Notes under the pieces: generated by a model
Database searches by the model: none
What the model was told of the DNA's origin: nothing
Seen by the model: only the letters and a program-made list of their open reading frames with translations
Part shown: positions 16,871 through 24,259 of the stretch, in pieces
How positions within the stretch are numbered: the stretch's first letter is position 1
How the letters are laid out: the number at the start of each line of letters is the position of its first letter
Made by a program: the position numbers and the translations under genes
Source of the DNA: Anaerolineales bacterium UBA2200
GTDB lineage: Bacteria; Chloroflexota; Anaerolineae; UBA2200
Assembly: GCA_002327925.1 (NCBI GenBank)
Contig: DCVA01000041.1
Span: 105,097 to 169,096 of the forward strand
Reading direction: 5' to 3'
DNA: 64,000 bases

Positions 16871-17793
16871 AGGTCAGCAGCAACCTCGAACGAATTCTGA
16901 CGTCTGGCCAGTTTGCCGCTACCGGTGAGCTCGGACCCCCGAAAAGCGCGGAAGCGGAGGTAATACACCGCAAGGCCGCCCTCCTCAAGGGCTATGTGGA
17001 CGCGGTCAATATCACTGACAACCAGACCGCCATCGTGCGCATGTCCAGCATCTCCGTGGCAACCATGCTGCTTGGGATCGGCATAGAGCCGACCATACAG
17101 ATGACCTGCCGGGACAGAAACCGATTGGCCATCCAGGCGGACCTGCTAGGGGCGTCGGCCCTGGGCATCAAGAACCTGCTGTGCCTGACCGGCGACCACC
17201 AAAAGTTCGGCAATCACCCGACGGCGCGCGGAGTCTACGACCTGGATTCGATTCAGCTTGTGGCTATGGTCAAGGCACTCCGCGACGAGAAAAAGTTCGC
17301 CAACGGGGAGGCTATCGACACGGTGGAGCCGCGCTTCTTCATCGGTGCAGCAGAGAATCCATTTGCGGACCCATTCGACTATCGACCCTACAGACTGGCG
17401 AAGAAGGTAGCTGCCGGGGCGGATTTCGTGCAGACGCAGTTGATCTACAACGTGCCCAAGTTCAAGGAGTTCATGAAGCGCGTGGTTGATCTGGGCGTCC
17501 ACGAAAAGTGCTCTATCCTGGCAGGCGTGGGACCGATCAAGAGCATCGGTATGGCGCGCTACATGCAGAACAGCGTGCCTGGCATGGACGTGCCCGAGGA
17601 TATCATCGCCCGCCTGAAGGGCGTACCGAAGGAGCAGGTGCGCAAGGAAGGCATCAAGCAGTGCGCCGACATCATCCGTGAGATGCGCGAGATCCCTGGC
17701 GTCCACGGTGTGCACGTGATGGCCATCGAGTGGGAGGAGGCCGTGGCGGAGATCCTCGAGCTGTCAGGGCTCCTGCCGCGGCCTAGAGTATAA
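16867..17793 (+). CDS. metF: 5,10-methylenetetrahydrofolate reductase
   Basis: 308-residue FAD-dependent TIM-barrel enzyme that reduces methylene-THF to methyl-THF in the methyl branch of the Wood-Ljungdahl pathway. Family features are the N-terminal FAATGELGPPKSAE, VNITDNQTAIVRMSS, PTIQMTCRDRNRLAIQADLL, KNLLCLTGDH, FFIGAAENPFADP, and GADFVQTQLIYNVPKF. ATGA overlap with metV shows translational coupling. Together with the MvhD fusion it forms a three-gene operon ended by the hairpin at 17840. Confidence 0.95.
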   Translation: MKVSSNLERILTSGQFAATGELGPPKSAEAEVIHRKAALLKGYVDAVNITDNQTAIVRMSSISVATMLLGIGIEPTIQMTCRDRNRLAIQADLLGASALGIKNLLCLTGDHQKFGNHPTARGVYDLDSIQLVAMVKALRDEKKFANGEAIDTVEPRFFIGAAENPFADPFDYRPYRLAKKVAAGADFVQTQLIYNVPKFKEFMKRVVDLGVHEKCSILAGVGPIKSIGMARYMQNSVPGMDVPEDIIARLKGVPKEQVRKEGIKQCADIIREMREIPGVHGVHVMAIEWEEAVAEILELSGLLPRPRV

Positions 17794-17839
17794 TTCGGCT
17801 GTACCCCGCGACAGGTCTCCGCCTGGTTGCGAAAACGCA

Positions 17840-17869
17840 GGACCCCGACCAAGGCTCCGGTCGGGGTCC
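17840..17869. terminator. Bidirectional terminator between metF and the DUF4416 gene
   Basis: GGACCCCGACC (17840-17850) and GGTCGGGGTCC (17859-17869) form a perfect 11-bp stem between convergent genes. Confidence 0.7.
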
Positions 17870-17877
17870 CTTCGTTG

Positions 17878-18432
17878 TCAGCGCACGAGGGGCGGCAGAT
17901 CCGTCTCGATCCGCCTTAGCTGCTCGGCATAGAGCCTGCGGATCTCGGCAAAAATGGCGCGGTAGCGGGCACTGCCATAATCCGGGTAGGTCCATTCCCA
18001 GGCCCGGAAGCTTCCATGCTCGTACTTGAGCGTCACCTCGGCGTAGATGCCTTCACCGAGATAGAGGCGGTGACTGTAATCCTTGGTCGTGGCCAGAACG
18101 AGCTTGCTCATGGAGACGTATCCCGGGTCGAGGTTGACCAGTCGTTTGCGGTCCACGAACCACGTCTTTTCCAGCTCATTGGTGGCGCGTTTCATCTCTG
18201 CCAGACGCTGTGGGGCGATCAGTGTGGCAAAGGACAGGATCTCTCGCACCAGGTTCGGTCCAAACTCGCGCTCATAGTACGAGGTGTTGTCAAAGGGCAG
18301 CAGCTCACTATGGTAATCGAGTGCTCCGAACAACCTCACCAGAGCTCCTCTGGCCACTGCGAGCATGGTCTCGTCTCTGGTGAATACGCTTACGACCAGC
18401 TTCACCGGAGGTGGTTCTTTGGCCTTGCCCAT
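17878..18432 (-). CDS. DUF4416 family protein
   Basis: 184 residues matching the DUF4416 family: PPPVKLVVSVFTRD, DNTSYYEREFG, KRLVNLDPGYVSMSKLVLAT, YSHRLYLGEGIYAEVTLKY and FRAWEWTYPDY. Proteins of this family are sometimes labelled GTP-binding without evidence; no P-loop is visible and the function is unknown. The -10 box lies only eight bases upstream of the ATG, so the transcript may be nearly leaderless. Confidence 0.88.
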   Translation of the reverse strand: MGKAKEPPPVKLVVSVFTRDETMLAVARGALVRLFGALDYHSELLPFDNTSYYEREFGPNLVREILSFATLIAPQRLAEMKRATNELEKTWFVDRKRLVNLDPGYVSMSKLVLATTKDYSHRLYLGEGIYAEVTLKYEHGSFRAWEWTYPDYGSARYRAIFAEIRRLYAEQLRRIETDLPPLVR

Positions 18433-18440
18433 AGCCGGCG

Positions 18441-18469
18441 ATTATATCCTTTCACTCCGCCCGCGTCAA
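18441..18469 (-). promoter_or_regulatory. Promoter of the DUF4416 gene (near-leaderless)
   Basis: Minus strand: TTGACG (18464-18469), 17 bases, TATAAT (18441-18446), then CGCCGGCT and the ATG at 18432. The expected start of transcription falls within a base or two of the ATG. No Shine-Dalgarno sequence can fit. Confidence 0.7.
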
Positions 18470-18516
18470 TGAGGCAATGCGAGCGATGCGCCGATAGAGC
18501 CGGTTAGCCGCTCACT

Positions 18517-18545
18517 TTGCCTGGTAGGGTCCCCCTCGCTATACT
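18517..18545 (+). promoter_or_regulatory. Promoter of the ATP-grasp ligase operon
   Basis: TTGCCT (18517-18522), 17 bases, TATACT (18540-18545); GGAGG follows at 18555 and the ATG at 18565. Confidence 0.55.
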
Positions 18546-18564
18546 TGTCCGGACGGAGGTCGGA

Positions 18565-19713
18565 ATGGCTGTTGTTTCGCCACAACGGACCGCTAGGCCC
18601 CCCAGCAAGGCCAGGGGGCGGGGCGTGGCTGCGGCGCGCCCCAGGCGTGCTGGGACCGGGCTGGCACATCCCAGCGGCATAGTCGTGCTCTACAGCGCTT
18701 TAGAAGGCACACCCGCCGACTCGGTGCCGCTCGCCGACCGGGAGACCATCGCGGTCGCCAGTGACGTAGCCAGGGTGCTGCGTGAGAATACGGACTATGC
18801 GGTGCAACTGCTTCCCGCTGTGAGCGAAGTAGACAGGAAGCTTGCCCCCTTCCCTCCACGGGACTGGGCCGTCTTTAATCTCTTTGAGGGGCTGGACTAC
18901 CGGATCGGGTCGGACGGGATCACCATGGATGATGAAGCGCCCACCGCGCTGGCATTGGAGACGCTTGGCTATCGCTTCACGGGCGCGGATGGCCGTGCAC
19001 TGGCTCTGGCACTCAACAAGGCCAGCACCAAGCGGATACTGCACGACGCTGGCGTTCCTACGCCGCCCTGGCTTGTCTTCGACTCGGTACAGCAGGTGAC
19101 GGCGGAGGCTCTACGTGATCTCAGCTTCCCGTTGATTGTCAAACCGGTGGCCGAGGATAGCAGTCTGGCCATCGACGACAAGGCGGTCGTGATCAACCTG
19201 GACGAACTCCTCGTGAGAGTGGCGTTGGTGACGGGCGAATACCATCAGCCGGCTCTGGTGGAGGCCTTCATTGACGGGCGTGAGATCAACGCTGCCATCT
19301 GGGGCAACCCGCCTGAGACTCTCCCCCTGGCGGAAATTGACCTCAGCGCGTTGGGCGAGCCGACCAGGCGCATCGTGAGCTACGCCGCCAAATGGGAAGA
19401 ACGGACTTTCGAGTACGCCCACACCCCCGCCGTCTGCCCGGCCCTGTTACCAGAGGAACTGGCCCACAACATCAGGGCCACTGCCCGGTGCGCGTGGGAG
19501 CAGATCACCCACTGCCGCGGTTACGGCCGGGTTGATATGCGGCTGCAGGGGGAGACCGCATACGTGCTCGAGGTGAACCCCAACCCTTCCATCGCCACTG
19601 ACAGCGGGTTTGCCCGCTCCGCCAGGGTGGCCGGGCTGAGTTTTGAGCAGATGATTCTCAAGATCCTTGCGTTTGCCCTGGAGGACAATGGTGTTGACCA
19701 TCCGTCGTGCTGA
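18565..19713 (+). CDS. ATP-grasp ligase related to D-alanine-D-alanine ligase
   Basis: 382 residues. A basic, poorly conserved head (residues 1-35, PPSKARGRGVAAARPRRAG) precedes the fold. ATP-grasp features: WAVFNLFEGLDYR, LALNKASTKRILHDAGVPTP (phosphate-loop region), FPLIVKPVAEDSSLAIDD (adenine Lys), VEAFIDGREI, and the Mg site EVNPNPSIATDSGF. Related proteins are often annotated as Ddl-like ligases; the true peptide or amino-acid substrate is not established. The ATG at 18565 has GGAGG five bases upstream; an upstream ATG at 18517 lies inside the promoter. Next gene overlaps by 26 bases. Confidence 0.82.
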   Translation: MAVVSPQRTARPPSKARGRGVAAARPRRAGTGLAHPSGIVVLYSALEGTPADSVPLADRETIAVASDVARVLRENTDYAVQLLPAVSEVDRKLAPFPPRDWAVFNLFEGLDYRIGSDGITMDDEAPTALALETLGYRFTGADGRALALALNKASTKRILHDAGVPTPPWLVFDSVQQVTAEALRDLSFPLIVKPVAEDSSLAIDDKAVVINLDELLVRVALVTGEYHQPALVEAFIDGREINAAIWGNPPETLPLAEIDLSALGEPTRRIVSYAAKWEERTFEYAHTPAVCPALLPEELAHNIRATARCAWEQITHCRGYGRVDMRLQGETAYVLEVNPNPSIATDSGFARSARVAGLSFEQMILKILAFALEDNGVDHPSC

Positions 19714-20167
19714 AGAGAGAGACCGCCAGACCATCCTGCAGATCAGCGCCGGGGTGGGGGTCTTTACCGAGGAAGAAGTAGCCACAGTTGATGAACTGCT
19801 GGAATCGCACCTGTACGAGCCTGAGCAGGGTGACTACATTTTCTTTGTAGCCTGCGAAGAGGACATGGTCCTGGGTTTTGTGTGCTTTGGCCCGACTTCG
19901 CTCACAGACCAGACCTACGACCTGTACTGGATCGCTGTGGGTAAGGCCTGTCACAAGCGAGGTGTGGGTCGCGCGTTATTGGAGTGGACCGAGTGCTATC
20001 TGCGCGAGAGTGGCGCGCGGCTGCTTGTGCTCGAGACGAGTGGAACACCTGAGTATGAGCCAACACGCCGTTTCTATGATCGCATGGGCTACGATGGACA
20101 TCTGGCCGCACGCGACTACTACAAGCAGGGCGATGACCTGATCGTGTATTCCAAACATCTGCGCTAG
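19688..20167 (+). CDS. GNAT-family N-acetyltransferase
   Basis: 159 residues. Begins TIRRAEERDRQTILQIS; acetyl-CoA binding region DLYWIAVGKACHKRGVGRAL fits the V-x-x-x-x-Q/R-x-x-G-x-G/A pattern; ends YEPTRRFYDRMGYDGHLAAR and YKQGDDLIVYSKHL. GGAGG precedes the ATG at 19688, within the end of the ligase gene, so the two are coupled and the enzyme may act on a related amino-acid substrate (inference). Confidence 0.88.
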   Translation: MVLTIRRAEERDRQTILQISAGVGVFTEEEVATVDELLESHLYEPEQGDYIFFVACEEDMVLGFVCFGPTSLTDQTYDLYWIAVGKACHKRGVGRALLEWTECYLRESGARLLVLETSGTPEYEPTRRFYDRMGYDGHLAARDYYKQGDDLIVYSKHLR

Positions 20168-20180
20168 GGGAGGTCCTGCC

Positions 20181-20711
20181 ATCAGCCCGGTCTACTTTGA
20201 TCTCGAGACGCAGCGTTCGCTGGATGAGGTAGGGGGGCGGACCAACATCCGCAAGCTCGGCATGTCTGCCGCCGTGACCTACAATAGCGCCACTGGGTCT
20301 TTCCATCGTTACACGGAGAAACGGGTCAGGGCCTTGCTGGATGAGCTGCGCTCGGCAGAGCTCGTGGTCGGTTACAACGTGCTCGAGTTCGACTATGAAG
20401 TACTGCGCGGTTATGCCAACTTTCCTTTTGACCGGCTGCCGACCCTGGATCTGATGGAGCACCTGTCTCGCCGGCTCGGATTCCGCGTCTCTCTGGATGC
20501 GGTAGCTACCGCCACGCTGCGTGTGGGCAAGTCCGGGGATGGACTGCAGGCAATTCGCTGGTACCGCCAGGGACTGATCGACAGGGTTCTGAACTACTGC
20601 CAGCAGGACGTGGAGATTACCCGGCAATTGCACGAGTACGGCCGCCAGTTCAAGCTGATCTATTACTGGGACAAACGGTACCTGCGACAGATGACAGCGG
20701 TGAACTGGTAA
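20181..20711 (+). CDS. YprB-like DEDDy exonuclease (RNase H-like), probable ATC start
   Basis: 176 residues if translation starts at ATC 20181. The three exonuclease motifs are present: VYFDLETQRS (Exo I) at the very start, VVGYNVLEFDYEVL (Exo II) and YCQQDVEITRQL (Exo III), matching the YprB ribonuclease H-like domain. The first ATG in frame (20262) lies after Exo I, so it cannot be the true start. A stop at 20139 bounds the frame, and no ATG, GTG or TTG lies between. GGGGAGG at 20167-20173 sits seven bases before the ATC, a well-placed ribosome site. A sequence error is the alternative. Confidence 0.75.
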   Translation: MSPVYFDLETQRSLDEVGGRTNIRKLGMSAAVTYNSATGSFHRYTEKRVRALLDELRSAELVVGYNVLEFDYEVLRGYANFPFDRLPTLDLMEHLSRRLGFRVSLDAVATATLRVGKSGDGLQAIRWYRQGLIDRVLNYCQQDVEITRQLHEYGRQFKLIYYWDKRYLRQMTAVNW

Positions 20712-20799
20712 GGCGTGCGATCTTCCCAGACCGAGTGTCGGCCGGCCGCAGATCGCGCCTTCCTGGAACCGTGGCCGCGTTCTCTGCGTCGATAGGTTG

Positions 20800-20829
20800 T
20801 TTGGCGAGAGCTGCCGCATTGCTTATAAT
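20800..20829 (+). promoter_or_regulatory. Promoter of the acylphosphatase gene
   Basis: TTTGGC (20800-20805), 18 bases, perfect -10 TATAAT (20824-20829). The leader is about 20 bases. Confidence 0.55.
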
Positions 20830-20856
20830 CCAGGTTACGAGAATCCTCTTGCTCGA

Positions 20857-21159
20857 ATGGGCCGGCACATGAAGAGCAAACCCGAGGCGTTGCGACTGCA
20901 CGCCACCGTCCGAGGTCTGGTACAGGGGGTGAGCTTTCGCTACTACACCCTGCATCGGGCACAAAATCTGGGCCTCAGTGGTTTTGTGCGTAACTGCTGG
21001 GACGGCAGCGTCGAAGTAGTCGCCGAGGGCGAGAGGGACGTACTCAAGGAACTGCTATCCTGGCTTCATGAGGGTCCCACGGGCGCCGCAGTCGAGCAGG
21101 TCATCGTGAGATGGGAGAAACCGAGCGGTGAGTTCGGACGGTTTGAGGTAACGTTTTGA
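20857..21159 (+). CDS. acyP: Acylphosphatase
   Basis: 100 residues. The signature GLVQGVSFRYYT carries the phosphate-binding loop and catalytic Arg; GFVRNCWDGSVEVVAEG carries the catalytic Asn. It hydrolyses acyl phosphates in the cytoplasm. Start at 20857 or 20869 (a second ATG four codons on); neither has a strong Shine-Dalgarno. An upstream ATG at 20797 lies in the promoter and is rejected. Its stop overlaps the next start. Confidence 0.93.
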   Translation: MGRHMKSKPEALRLHATVRGLVQGVSFRYYTLHRAQNLGLSGFVRNCWDGSVEVVAEGERDVLKELLSWLHEGPTGAAVEQVIVRWEKPSGEFGRFEVTF

Positions 21160-22382
21160 TGCGGAAGAATCCGACGCGCCTGGCCTGGACCGTCCTCTTC
21201 TCCGCGTTTCTGGTATTCTGTACGCTCGCCGTTGCCATCCCCCTTGGTGTACGCTGGTACCTTCTGAGCGCAACCCGCACCCACGAGGCCCAGGTGACGT
21301 GCTTGGAGGGCACAGTGGTAGTTGAGGATCCGCTGCAGGGAGGTGCCCGACCCATCCCTCAGGGCGAGACCATCTCCGTTGCTGCAGGGGTCGTGCTCAG
21401 CGTGGATCAGACGGCCCAGGCGCAGATCACCTTCTTTGACCAGTCACAGGTGCGCCTGTTCCCTGGTACCAGCATCGTGTTGCAGCGGATGGTTGCCCCC
21501 CGCTTCAAGTACAGCACGGATCCGGCCCAGATCGGCATCTACCTCCGAGGAGGCCGACTCTATGCCAACACGGTGCTGCGCGGGAATGCGCCGCTTGATT
21601 TCGAGGTGGAGAGTCTGCAAGCGCTTAGCGTACTGGCCGGAGACGGGGCCTACACCCTCGAGGTCAGCAACGAGCGCAGCGAGATCATTGTGCAGCGCGG
21701 CTCGGCCGTGGTCGCCGCGGTAGCGTCAGGCGACGGCACAGCGCCCACCAGAGTCGACCTTATGGCCCGGCAAAGGACCGTTGTCGAGTTCGGCAAGCCC
21801 CCTCTGGCACCGCTCAAGGCCGAGCGTGATCTCGTCTCAAACGGGGATTTTGCGGCTCCGCTCAGTACCGGCTGGAGCCTGTTCAATGACCAGGGTGGAG
21901 ACGGCGGCGCAGCTGACGGCATGGCCGAGCTGGTGGTCGACGAATCCCGCCGGGCAGTGCGCTTCAGGCGAGTGGGCGGGCAGTTCAACCACTGCGAGAC
22001 CATCATCGAGCAGACGCTCAACCGCGACCTGCCGGATCCTCTCACGACGCTGCGCGTTCGGGCAACCGTCAAGCTGGTTGATCAATCCCTTTCGGGCGGC
22101 GGCTACCTCAGCTCCGAGTATCCGCTGATGATCAAGGTACGCTACCGTGATATGTATGGCAGTGAAGCGGAGTGGATTCACGGCTTTTACTATCAGAATC
22201 TCAACAACAACCCGACGATGTACGGCCAGCAGATTCCCCAGGGCAGCTGGTACTTTTACGAGTCGGAGAACCTCGCCGAGACTCTGGCAACCACCCCTTA
22301 CCGTATCCTCTGGGTACGGGTTTCGGCCTCCGGCTGGAACTATGAAAGCCTGGTATCGGAAATCAGCCTGATTATCGAATAG
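21159..22382 (+). CDS. Membrane-anchored FecR-like protein
   Basis: 407 residues. One N-terminal transmembrane anchor (about residues 8-32, WTVLFSAFLVFCTLAV). The extracytoplasmic part has a FecR-like stretch (CLEGTVVVEDPLQGG, ISVAAGVVLSVDQTAQAQI, YLRGGRLYANTVLRG, IIVQRGSAVVAA) and, from about 235, a carbohydrate-binding-like beta domain (LVSNGDFAAPLSTGWSLFND). The TGATG overlap couples it to acyP. No sigma factor partner is nearby, so a sensing role is not implied; function unknown. Confidence 0.7.
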   Translation: MRKNPTRLAWTVLFSAFLVFCTLAVAIPLGVRWYLLSATRTHEAQVTCLEGTVVVEDPLQGGARPIPQGETISVAAGVVLSVDQTAQAQITFFDQSQVRLFPGTSIVLQRMVAPRFKYSTDPAQIGIYLRGGRLYANTVLRGNAPLDFEVESLQALSVLAGDGAYTLEVSNERSEIIVQRGSAVVAAVASGDGTAPTRVDLMARQRTVVEFGKPPLAPLKAERDLVSNGDFAAPLSTGWSLFNDQGGDGGAADGMAELVVDESRRAVRFRRVGGQFNHCETIIEQTLNRDLPDPLTTLRVRATVKLVDQSLSGGGYLSSEYPLMIKVRYRDMYGSEAEWIHGFYYQNLNNNPTMYGQQIPQGSWYFYESENLAETLATTPYRILWVRVSASGWNYESLVSEISLIIE

Positions 22383-22428
22383 GCGGATGCCGCACGACAA
22401 TACCCATCACGATCAAAGGAGACGTCCG

Positions 22429-23052
22429 ATGCTGATTGAGAAACCGGTCAACACCTTCCTGGACGAACTGGCCAGCTCCGCACCTGCCCCTGGTGGGGGT
22501 AGCGCAGCCGCCCTGGCCGGTGCCACCGGTGCGGCCCTGGTTAGCATGGTGGCCAACCTCACGCTGGGCAAGAAGGATTATGTCGGCGTTCAGGACGATA
22601 TTCAGCGGCTGTTGAAAGAGTCGGAGGCTCTTCGTATCAAGTGCCAGGAGCTGCTCGATGCCGATGTGGCTGCCTATAGCGAGGTGGCCAAAATCTCCAA
22701 GATGCCCCGCGACACAGACGAGCAGAACGCGACCCGCAGCGCGGCCATGCAGCAGGCTCTGAAGAACGCTACTGCCGTTCCCATGGAGCTGGCACAGGTA
22801 TGCGTGGACATCCTGCGACTCTGCCCCGAGGCAACGGCCAAAGGCAACGTCCGCGCCGTGAGCGACGTGGGTGTCGCGGCACTGATGGCAGAAGCGGGCT
22901 TGCGTGCGGCGGCCCTCAACGTGCTCATCAACCTCGGAAGCATCAAGGACGAGGTTTTCGTGGGCAACGAACGTCTGAGGCTGTTCGCCCTGCTGGCAGG
23001 CAAGCCAGAGCTCAAGGAGCGCATCCTCAAGGAAGTGGAAGCCAAGCTCTAG
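22429..23052 (+). CDS. fchA: Methenyl-THF cyclohydrolase / formimino-THF cyclodeaminase family (FchA)
   Basis: 207 residues of the cyclodeaminase/cyclohydrolase family: FLDELASSAPAPGGGSAAAL (folate site) and SMVANLTLGKKDY at the N-terminus, helical throughout, GNVRAVSDVGVAALMAEAGL near residue 140. In Wood-Ljungdahl clusters FchA interconverts formyl-THF and methenyl-THF, and here it precedes folD and fhs. AAGGAG lies eight bases before ATG 22429; an upstream frame start at 22387 lacks one. Confidence 0.9.
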   Translation: MLIEKPVNTFLDELASSAPAPGGGSAAALAGATGAALVSMVANLTLGKKDYVGVQDDIQRLLKESEALRIKCQELLDADVAAYSEVAKISKMPRDTDEQNATRSAAMQQALKNATAVPMELAQVCVDILRLCPEATAKGNVRAVSDVGVAALMAEAGLRAAALNVLINLGSIKDEVFVGNERLRLFALLAGKPELKERILKEVEAKL

Positions 23053-23170
23053 TACCTCACCTGCCGTGGGCCGTGCCTCGCGGCCCGAGCCGAATACCGG
23101 TCCCCGGTCCTTGCCCGGCGACGAAGGCGATGCCCTGCGGCAGGAATCTGCCTGGACAAAGGAGACAGAC

Positions 23171-24049
23171 GTGACTGCAACGCTGCTGAACGGACGGGAA
23201 CTGGCCAAGACGATGCAGGAGGAAATCAACGCCGACGTGGCGGCATTCAAGTCCGCCTACGGCTTTGCTCCGACCATCGCAGTGCTCCGAGCCGGGGAAG
23301 ACCCGGCGTCGGTGAGCTATGCCCGGGCTATTGAGAAGGCCTTTGGCGCCCGGCGCATGGGGTTCGCGCTGCATACCCTGCCTGACTCTGCCTCTCAATC
23401 CGAGATTGTGGCGCTGGTCGCCAAGCTCAACGCCGACGCCAACGTCCACGGGATTATGGTGCAGGAGCCCCTGCCGAAGGGCATCGACGAGGCAATCGTC
23501 AAGGAGGCCCTGTCGCCCGATAAGGACGTCGACGGCGTGCACCCGGTTAACGCCGGTCGCCTCTCCCAGGTGGCTCCCGTGGGCCGACCGCCCATGGTCG
23601 GCCCCTTTTTCGTGCCCGCGACCCCCGCGGGCGGGCTGGAGATCCTGAAGCGGTTCAACGTCGAACTCAAGGGCAAGCATGCCGTGGTCCTGGGGCGATC
23701 CAACATTGTCGGCAAGCCCATGGCCATGCTGCTCTTGCGCGAGAACGCAACCGTTACCCTGTGCCACTCGCTGACTGCCGACCTCCCGGCTGTGTGCCGC
23801 AGCGGTGACATCCTCTGCGCGGCGGTTGGGCGGGCCCAGATGATCAAGGGCGACTGGATCAAGCCGGGAGCAGTGGTCATCGATTTCGGCGTCAACTTTG
23901 TCGGCGAGCAGATGGCGGGCGACGTCGATTTCGCGGCAGCCCAGGAAGTCGCTGGCATGATCACCCCCGTGCCAGGCGGGACAGGGCCAATGACCAACGT
24001 CATGCTGATGCGCAACGTGATCGAGGCTGCACGGAGGCAGGCACGCTAG
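23171..24049 (+). CDS. folD: Methylene-THF dehydrogenase / methenyl-THF cyclohydrolase
   Basis: 292 residues from a GTG with AAAGGAGA six bases upstream. Family blocks: VTATLLNGRELAKTMQEEI, ASVSYARAIEKAFG (catalytic Tyr and Lys), GIMVQEPLPKGID, PDKDVDGVHPVNAG, FVPATPAGGLEIL, and the NAD(P) site VVLGRSNIVGKPMAMLL. It reduces methenyl-THF to methylene-THF, the step before MetF. An earlier frame start at 23066 is not used. Confidence 0.95.
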   Translation: MTATLLNGRELAKTMQEEINADVAAFKSAYGFAPTIAVLRAGEDPASVSYARAIEKAFGARRMGFALHTLPDSASQSEIVALVAKLNADANVHGIMVQEPLPKGIDEAIVKEALSPDKDVDGVHPVNAGRLSQVAPVGRPPMVGPFFVPATPAGGLEILKRFNVELKGKHAVVLGRSNIVGKPMAMLLLRENATVTLCHSLTADLPAVCRSGDILCAAVGRAQMIKGDWIKPGAVVIDFGVNFVGEQMAGDVDFAAAQEVAGMITPVPGGTGPMTNVMLMRNVIEAARRQAR

Positions 24050-24088
24050 CCCGCCACAGCCCTCGCGCATGACCTGCCACTCACCCTG

Positions 24089-24106
24089 CTTGACAAGCAT
24101 GTCAAG
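24089..24106. promoter_or_regulatory. Palindromic operator overlapping the fhs -35 box
   Basis: CTTGACA (24089-24095), AGCA, TGTCAAG (24100-24106): a perfect 7-4-7 inverted repeat that contains the whole -35 hexamer. A dimeric repressor bound here would block RNA polymerase. The regulator is not identified. Confidence 0.55.
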
Positions 24107-24118
24107 CTATGCTATAGT
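24090..24118 (+). promoter_or_regulatory. Promoter of fhs
   Basis: Consensus TTGACA (24090-24095), 17 bases, TATAGT (24113-24118); start near 24125, leader about 135 bases. Confidence 0.8.
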
Positions 24119-24124
24119 GGGGCA

Positions 24125-24259
24125 CGCGGCGAGGAAGTGAAATAAATCACAAACCGCCTCGCCAGTCTTGCCCTGTATCAGCGAGGATCGACTCAGCGGA
24201 GGAATCCCAAGGCCACGCTGGGATAAGGACTCAAAACTGCATACGACAAGGAGGCAACG
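24125..24259 (+). promoter_or_regulatory. fhs leader with hairpin and CRP/FNR-like half-sites
   Basis: GGCGAGG (24128-24134) pairs with CCTCGCC (24157-24163); nested inside, GTGA (24137-24140), six bases, TCAC (24147-24150), which also has the shape of a CRP-family DNA site. The rest of the leader to AAGGAGG before the ATG has no clear strong stem. No known riboswitch was recognised. Confidence 0.4.
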
